NCBI RefSeq assembly: GCF_048544455.1
Contig: NC_133534.1
Span: forward strand, 87,511,637 to 87,575,636
DNA: 64,000 nucleotides
DNA from: Silene latifolia
Taxonomy: Eukaryota; Streptophyta; Magnoliopsida; Caryophyllales; Caryophyllaceae
Direction of reading: 5' to 3'
Shown: in pieces, positions 56,960 to 64,000 of the stretch
Layout of the letters: each line of letters begins with the position of its first letter
Numbering within the stretch: the first letter of the stretch is position 1
Notes under the pieces: model-generated
Database searches by the model: none
What the model was told of the DNA's origin: nothing
The model's input: only the letters and a program-made list of their open reading frames with translations
Position numbers and translations under genes: made by a program

Positions 56960-59807
56960 TTTTTTTTGGTGAAATGTGAGATATATTAAGATCAAAAAAC
57001 TAATTATAAGAGAGTTTTGAGTAATAGAGAAACCGTATTACTCATAGCCAAATAATAGACAAAATAAACCAAGGCCTCTATGCATAAACATTACATGACT
57101 ACTCATCCTCCAAGCATATTCACAGCATGCTCCATTTTGCTAGCCACACTTTGTCAATGCTTGAAACTGGCTCCTCGAGTTTTCTTCTGATTCTGCTCTT
57201 GACTACATCAATAATATGCCCAGTTACCTTATCTGGTTTAAGCAACACATGATTCATTCTGGCATTGTTTCTTTGTGTCCATACCTGGTAATAGCAAGCA
57301 GCCAACAGCAGGAAGTGAACTTTCTGCTTTAGGCACACTTTTGGAGGCAGTGATCCTGTGGTCCTGTTAACCTGCAGTGAAAAGCCACACCAAAGCTCCA
57401 TCTTCTGCAGAATTTGTTGGCTGTATCTGCAGTTAAAGAACAGATGCTCATGTGTTTCAGTGTAACTGTCACAGATTAGGCATCTATCATCTGTACAGTA
57501 GCCAATTTTGCAAAGCTTCTCCTTCACATTCAGTCCATTATTCATTATGATCCAAACAATAAGGGCATGTTTTGGGATGTTTCACTTGCTCCAAACTAGA
57601 GATACCCAGTCATGCTTAGGTTGTTGCATCCTAAGCCATTCATAACCATTTCTGATGGAATAACCTCTAGGGTCAGCAGTCCAGTGTCCATCAGTGTACC
57701 CAGCTTTCATCAAATTCTTGACTTTGCATATATTCTTCTAGGACTAGGCAGCATCAGCAGGAGGTTCATATTCATGCCAGCCCCTTCCTTTTAAGTACAC
57801 TTGATAAATCCATCTGATCCAAAGTCTATCAGCCTTCCCATAAATCCAGTCCACCAGTTTAGCAACTGTTGCATAGTTCCAAACCTGTGCTTTCTTGATG
57901 CCCAGGCCCCCCTCATCTTTAGGCAGAGTAACCTTATCCCAGGCAATATGAGTAGAGTGTATTAAGAACAGAATTAATCAGCACCACCCTACCTACATAA
58001 GAGAGTTTTCTTGCCCCAAGACTCCTTATTCTACTCACCATCTTCTCAGCTATAGTGTTACAGTCAGACTTAGTCAGTCTACCTGCTTTAATAGGGACTC
58101 CAAGATACCTAAATGGCATAGAGCCCTCCACAAAGACTGTAGCCTGCTGGATATCATCTTTTAGCTGTTGCCCAACTTCATTGTAGTACACTTCAGACTT
58201 GGAACTATTCATAGATAGACCAGAAGCTCTGGAGAAGGATGAGAATGCCCTGAGTAACAACATTATAGAAGCAACATTTCCTTTACAGAACATTAAAAGA
58301 TCATCAGCAAACATGAAATGATTCAATTTGGATGCCTTACAGAGAGGATGGTATTGTAAATGGCTATCTAGACACAGCATAGTTAATCATTCTGGTTAAG
58401 TAGTCCATGCAGATAGTAAAGAGAAGAGGGGAAATAGGGTCTCCTTGCCTCAATCCTCTTTTTCCTTTAAAGTAACCAAAGATACTCCCATTGAGACATA
58501 AGTTAAAAGATTTGGATATTATACAAGTCATTACTTTATGAGTGAAATCATCAGGAAACTTCAAACCCTGGAGTAGCTGCTCAACAAACTCCCATTCCAC
58601 AGTGTCATAAGCTTTTTGTAGATCAATTTTAAACAAGCATCTTGGACACACAACATTTCTGTTATAAAGCTTAACAATGTCTTGACATATTAGAACATTC
58701 TCAATAATAGATCTCCCCTTTATGAAGGCCCCTTGATTGTCACTTATGATATCAGGCAAGACATGTGCAAGTCTATTGCATAACAATTTAGATATAACCT
58801 TATAAATCATATTACAACATGCAATAGGTCTGAATTGTTTGAGAGTGGTTGGCCTCTCAAACTTAGGTATAAGAGTAATATTAGTTGCATTTATCTGGTT
58901 CAAAAGCTTACCAGTGGAGAAGAAATCTTTTATAGCCTCACACACATCTTCCCCTATGACATCCCAACTATCTTTGAAAAATGCACTAGTGTATCCATCG
59001 GGTCCTGGTGATTTATCAGCTGGAATGTTAAAAAATATATTTTTGATTTCATCATTGGTCACAGGAGCATTCAGCAGTAGAGCATGTTCCCGAGTACAGA
59101 ATTGTCCCTCATTAAGCACACATTGCCTCACATTTTTAATAGGTTTGTTACTGCCTAGGAGAGTTTGATAATAGTCAAGAAAAGCATTATGAATGGTCTG
59201 GCTTTCAGTACATACAGTACCATGTTGATCTTCAATCTGAATGACCTTGTTCATGCTAATCCTCTTTTTTATTCCCGTGGAAGTAAGCAATGTTACTGTC
59301 TCCCTCTTCTAACCACTGGGTCTTGGCTTTATGACTCAGAAAACTGTCTCTTGCTACACTTAGCTTGTTAAGATCAGCAACAGCCTCAAACTCCCTCTGT
59401 ATCAGATCAGCATTAAGAATATCTTGGGCTAACTGTTTCTGCAGATTATGGAGCTTTGTCTCAGCAATCACTGTATTGTTGATAATATCAGCATAACAAC
59501 TCCTATTTAGGTCCTTCAAAGCAGGCTTTAATGCCTTCAATTTCTTAATGATAGTAAACATTTTATGCCCTGGGTAATGTTTATTCCATTATTTAGTAAC
59601 AGTAGGTATAAAAGCATCTTCTTTGCTCCACATATTGAAATACTTGAAGCTATCTCTCTTGCAATCCCCTACTGCACTATTGCTCACAGTACAAGGACAA
59701 TGGTCAAATAAACCCTCTGGATGGAAATGAGCCATCATATTAGGGAATTGAGTCATCCATTCCAGATTGACCATAAACCTGTCCAGACGACTAAACACTC
59801 TTGTAGC
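56960..59807 (-). mobile_element. L1-type LINE, 5' side cut by Copia 3
   Basis: Minus strand: end of the endonuclease, reverse transcriptase and a zf-RVT tail, with the 3' end at an eight-base T run (56960-56967, the poly-A end). It is cut at 59807, where the Copia 3 LTR begins. The upstream part would be beyond Copia 3, outside the window. Confidence 0.85.
57120..59798 (-). pseudogene. LINE ORF2 (endonuclease end, RT, zf-RVT), broken
   Basis: Pieces in order: endonuclease C-terminus (59798-59589, PEGLFDHCP); linker (59561-59256); reverse transcriptase (59290-57934) with KSPGPDGYTSAFFK, FRPIACCN, KIDLQKAYDTVEW, GLRQGDPISPLLF and FADDLLMF; zf-RVT-like domain (57545-57120) with CLICDSYTETHEHLFFNC. 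Several frameshifts and stops separate these. The order is that of plant L1 ORF2. Confidence 0.88.
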
Positions 59808-60875
59808 TGTAGGAAATATCGGTAGACTTCATCAAGGTTTCGAATTATAACGAAATTATAATTATGAAAAACAATTCATAAATGAAATTACATAAACAAA
59901 AGTATAGAGATATGAATCAACCATCGGTCCTAGCAATATGGACTAAGAACAATATCGAAATCGATATTCTCCTAATCGTTGCACCCAAAATGCTATGAAA
60001 AATGCCCTTATTCTTGCTAGAAAGAGATCCCCAAAAATGATAATTAATTTTTTAGGGTTTTTGTGTTTTAGTGATAAGAGAATTAGGTCAAAAGAATAAG
60101 AGAAAAATGATCTCCCTTTTGCCTCCTTAAAACCGTGTAAAGTGAGACTAAAATGGGAAGATTTTATTCTTCCTTTTTTCTCTCTTTTTTCGGTTTCACC
60201 AACCCAAAAATAAGGAGAAAAATCTTATTATTTTTGGTTATTCTCAAAATGTATAAAATGTGTATTTTATATCAATTGTCATATTTATGTCGACATGTAT
60301 TAATAAGTCTACACACAACAGTTTGTAGTTGATTTATTAATACCGGTATGTCAACATTTTATTATGACAATTCCGCATAATATATACATTAACTATAAAT
60401 ATAACATATTTATAATTCGCTAATTAAATATAACTGGTTACGTTTAATTACGAATTAACATCTTAATTCTTTTAAGCTAACATTATATACATTAATTAAA
60501 TATAACAGTTTATATTCAATTTACGAATTAACAGTTAATTCGTCTCAGCTAATATTATTTAATTGTATTAAATAATCGTCTCATCATCACATTGACTAAC
60601 TATTTAGTCAAATACATAGACTAACCTTTTAGTCATAAGCCATCAATGTGATTATATTTTCATACAATCACATCTCTCAAACACATCCTTTAGGTGTGAC
60701 TTTTAGGGACCTGTTGATCACCGCCATCAGTATGATAATAACGTCAAACTTCTAGCAAGTCAACCGTTATTAAGTAAACGTTAATCAACTGATAAAATAC
60801 TAAGTATACCCATGTGAACCTATAAGAGATTTATATATATTATCAAACTAACTGTGGAGGACACAAGCTCCAACA
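59808..60875 (-). repeat. 3' LTR of Copia 3
   Basis: 1068 bp; on the minus strand TGTTGGAGCTTGTG...GATATTTCCTACA. Homologous to 10048-11098. Confidence 0.9.
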
Positions 60876-61651
60876 AACTCCCACTTATCCTCACAAGTGT
60901 ATGTGCGATAACAGATTCTCATATCCTAAAATTTCTCCCACTCAATGTAAAACAATTTGCAAAATCCGTATTCACAAAGGTCGTATTTTACAAGTGATCA
61001 ATATCAAGAGTGGTTTTCCCGACTATAGAGTAATTTAACTGATAAACGAATCATCATTCGAGCATGGCTATGCATTTCAGTTACAACTCCTCGAGTGGCC
61101 CTGAGAAATAACTAAACCTGATAAAGGTTGGATATTTTCTTCAACTCGAATCCTGCAGATATAAGCACAGTATGAAATGACCCAGTGAAAATCTTCTTAG
61201 CCTCCTGTTATGGTCGACCATGAGAAATAAACCAAAGTCATCCAAAAACTGCCTTAATCTTAAGAGACAGTCGATAGTCAAAAGAATCGACTCTAGGAAC
61301 ACAATGGACGTCCAATCCACGACCTGGCACCGAATGTTTTTAAACATTTAGGACTCCATTACGTTGTCACAATTTGTCCTACAAGGTATCGTTATAACTC
61401 GCATCTGTGATCGATCAGCTAACTATTTGACTTATGGCTCGTTGAACCCACCATCAATCAACTTCACAAAATAATAGCCAGAGTTATCAGCTCATGTAGG
61501 CGATTACGGACCAAAACAAATATAATGTAATTCAGTTCACTTTGTGGCGTTCAATGTTGCCGTACAATTCACATGAAAAACAAAATATGAAATAAAACGA
61601 TGAAGTTATAAATAGCATATGAAAAAGATAATGTATCGAATCTATAATCAA
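60876..61651 (-). other. 3' non-coding region, hairpin and polypurine tract of Copia 3
   Basis: No gene seen. The minus strand has hairpin ACTTGT-GAGG-ATAAGT (60883-60898, one G-T pair) overlapping the polypurine tract AAGTGGGAGTT at the LTR. Confidence 0.75.
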
Positions 61652-64000
61652 CTAGTACAACTCAGGAACACGTTTAATTCTCATGGAAATAACGTGCCCT
61701 TCATGCTTAACATATGACAATGGTTTAGTGAGAGGATCCGTGATGTTGTCATCCGAAGCTATCTTGTCAATCACTATCTCCTCTTGCTCCACGTAATCAC
61801 GGATCAGGTGAGCCATCCGATGTACATGTCTAGACTTGTTGCTAGACTTAGGCTCCTTAGCCTGGAAGATGGCACCTCTATTGTCACAATAGATGGTGAT
61901 TGGGTCATTCGAACTAGGAGCTATGGTTAGTCCTTTTAAGAATTGACGCATCCATATAGCTTCCTTTGCTACTTCTAAAGCGGCATAGTACTCGGATTCA
62001 GTAGTAGAATCTGCTACAACATTCTGTTTGGAACTCTTCCAGCTGACCGCAGCACCATTAAGAGTAAAGACGAATCCATACTGAGATTTCGAATCATCTC
62101 GATCTGTTTGGAAGCTATCATCTGCGTAACCGATTGCACATAGCTTAGTATCTCCTCCATAAGTCAATACCCAATCCTTAGTCCTCCGCAGGTACTTGAG
62201 GATGTTTTTAACAGCTATCCAACGTGTTTCACTTGGATTGCCTTAGTACCGACTCGTCATACTCAATGCATATGCCACGTCTGGACGTGTGCATATCATG
62301 CCATACATGATTGATCCTATTGTAGATGTATAAGGAACACGACTCATGCGTTCAACCCCTTCAGGTGTCGTGGGTGACTAAGACTTGCTCAAATGCATCC
62401 TAGACGTCATTGGAAGGTTCCCCTTCTTGGAGTTGGTCATGTTGAACCTTTCAAGAATCTTATCCAAATAAGACTCCTGACTCAGTGATAACATCCGTCG
62501 TGATCTATCTCGATAGATACGGATTCCCAATATACGTTGTGCCTCACCCAGATCTTTCATCTGGAAATGGTTCTTCAACCATCCTTTTACCGAAAATATG
62601 AGAAGAATGTCATTCCAAATCAAGAGTATGTCATCGACATACAATATCAAGAAAACAATCTTGCTCCCACTCGACTTGATATATAAGCATGGTTCCTCGA
62701 CCGATCGAGTGAAACCATACTCTTTTATCACCTGGTCGAAACGATGATTCCAACTCCGAGAAGCTTGCTTAAGTCCATAAATGGAACGCTTAAGCTTACA
62801 CACTTTCTTAGGATTTTCAGGATCTATGAAACCTTCAGGTTGTACCATGTATAACTCATCCTCCAAATAACCGTTTAAGAAGGCGGTTTTCAGATCCATT
62901 TGCCTAATTTCATAGTCATGAAAAGCGGCAATCGCTAAGATTATCCGAATGGAACGCAGCATAACTACGGGTGCAAAATTTTCATCATAATGCAATCCGT
63001 GCACTTGAGTGAAACCTTTTGCCACTAGTCGTGCCTTATAGGTATCTGGTTGCCCGTCTACAGAATGCTTTATTTTGTAAAGCCATTTGCACTGTAGAGG
63101 TCGTACCTTATTAGGTAAATCAACAAGATCCCATACGTCATTCTCATACATGGAGTCCATCTCGGATTGCATGGCTTGAAGCCATAGCTTAGAGTCGGAA
63201 CAGGTCATGGCACCTTTATAGGTAGCGGGTTCATTAATCTCTAGGAGCAATACGTCATTTTCCTCGACCATACAAATGTATCTGTCTGGAGGATTAGAGA
63301 CTCTACCCGACCTCCTAGGTTCCTGAGGAATATTAACCGTATCATCAGTTGAAGGAATAACTTCTTCCATCTGTTCCTCGGTTGTTGGTTCTTGAATCTC
63401 CGACAGCTCGAAGGTTCTATTACTTGACTTGTTCTCGAGAAATTCTTTCTCCAAGAACTTCGCACTAGCCGCAACAAAACTCGATGTTCGGTAGGCGAAT
63501 AGAAGTAATGACCAAACATTCCTTTTGGATTACCAATAAAGTATGTCTTGACCGATCGCGGGCCGAGTTTATCCTCGTGTCTCCACTTTACATAAGCCTC
63601 GCAGCCCCAAACCCGAATAAAGGACAAGTTAGGGACCGTTCCCTTCCACATTTCATATGGAGTCTTGTCGACAGCTTTAGACGGACTTCGGTTAAATATA
63701 AGAGCAGCTGACAAAAGAGCAAAACCCCATAATGAATCAGGTACTACCGTGTGACTCATCATGGATCGAACCATATCAAGTAATGTTCGATTTCTCCGTT
63801 CGGACACACCATTTAATTGAGGTGTTCCAGGTGGAGTTAACTGTAAAACTATTCCACAGTCTTTGAGGTGTTGATCAAACTCATTTGAACGATATTCGCC
63901 ACCCCGATCTGAACGGAGTACTTTAACCTTTCTTCCCAGTTGGTTCCCAACCTTATTCTTGTATTCCTTGAATTTTTCAAAGGACTCACTTTTATGCTTC
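61652..64000 (-). pseudogene. Copia 3 pol (integrase to RNase H), lightly broken
   Basis: Integrase is open from the window edge through RSDRGGEY and NGVSERRNR. A frameshift lies near 63455-63480, between integrase and the linker to reverse transcriptase. Reverse transcriptase (63454-62378) has KARLVAKGFTQV, QMDLKTAFLNGY and YVDDILLIWND. A stop and frame change lie in 62378-62170 before RNase H (62167-61652; [19 protein letters not shown]). Fewer lesions than in Copia 1. Confidence 0.88.

Larger units (their letters stand above)
59808..64000 (-). mobile_element. Ty1/copia element Copia 3, runs off the window
   Basis: Same family as Copia 1. Minus order seen: integrase, reverse transcriptase, RNase H, 3' non-coding region, polypurine tract, 3' LTR. 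Inserted in the LINE. The candidate TSD on this side is gtagc (59803-59807), not checkable here. Confidence 0.9.

Noticed and set aside
62695-62715. CGACCGATCGAGTG in Copia 3, resembling the palindrome motif
   Set aside because: A single occurrence inside the reverse transcriptase coding region; no array and no spacing.
1-64000. Host protein-coding, tRNA or rRNA genes
   Set aside because: All supportable coding regions belong to transposons; tRNA-like strings found are primer-binding sites next to LTRs.

Overview
This 64 kb window looks like plant nuclear heterochromatin: a nest of LTR retrotransposons plus one LINE, with no host gene, tRNA or rRNA that I can support. The evidence is the families themselves: Athila-type and Tekay-like Ty3/gypsy elements, Ty1/copia elements primed by tRNA-Met, and an L1-type LINE with a zf-RVT tail. 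A eudicot is likely. Caryophyllales is only a guess.

Layout from left to right. 1-5788 is the 3' half of an Athila-type element (A) with an intact ATHILA ORF-1 gene and its 3' LTR. 5789-6352 is a copia LTR fragment, fused to a decayed copia element (Copia 1, 6353-11098). 11099 to about 15780 is a truncated Tekay-like chromovirus (G, minus strand). From 15.8 to 53.8 kb there is a nest whose joints can be read from target-site duplications (TSDs). An ORF-1-bearing element (E, minus) is split by an Athila-type solo LTR (F, 16844-44081, TSD ccaac). F is split by element C (17639-43113, TSD gaaag). C is split by element B (22984-41098, TSD cctgc). B's 5' LTR is split by element D (32744-39703, TSD gttgt). 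E is also split by Copia 2 (44700-53757, TSD agtcg). 53827-55402 looks like the upstream part of E. 55403-56959 is unassigned. 56960-59807 is a LINE (minus), cut at its 5' side by Copia 3 (59808 to window end, minus).

Most elements cannot move alone. B has gag, protease and ORF-1 but no reverse transcriptase or integrase. C keeps only an ORF-1 gene. D keeps one unrecognised coiled-coil ORF. Copia 2 lacks the usual N-terminal gag and has a broken pol. C shares its primer-binding region and LTR plan with the G-type chromovirus, its likely helper.

The most striking signal is not a gene. Every gypsy-type family here carries clusters of a 12-14 bp palindrome with the core CGNNCG. The arms are family-specific (AATC/GATT or AAGA/TCTT in A, B and F; ACT/AGT in C, G and E; GGT/ACC in D), and so is the spacing rule: 20/24 bp alternating in A, B and F; 19/21 bp in C and G; exactly 21 bp in D. 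The arrays sit just upstream of the LTR TATA box, and in A, B, C and E again upstream of ORF-1. This suggests a family-specific regulatory or RNA-pairing code shared by the LTR and an internal ORF-1 promoter. A second recurrent signal is a covarying hairpin, usually with a purine-rich loop, just 5' of the polypurine tract in gypsy and copia elements alike.
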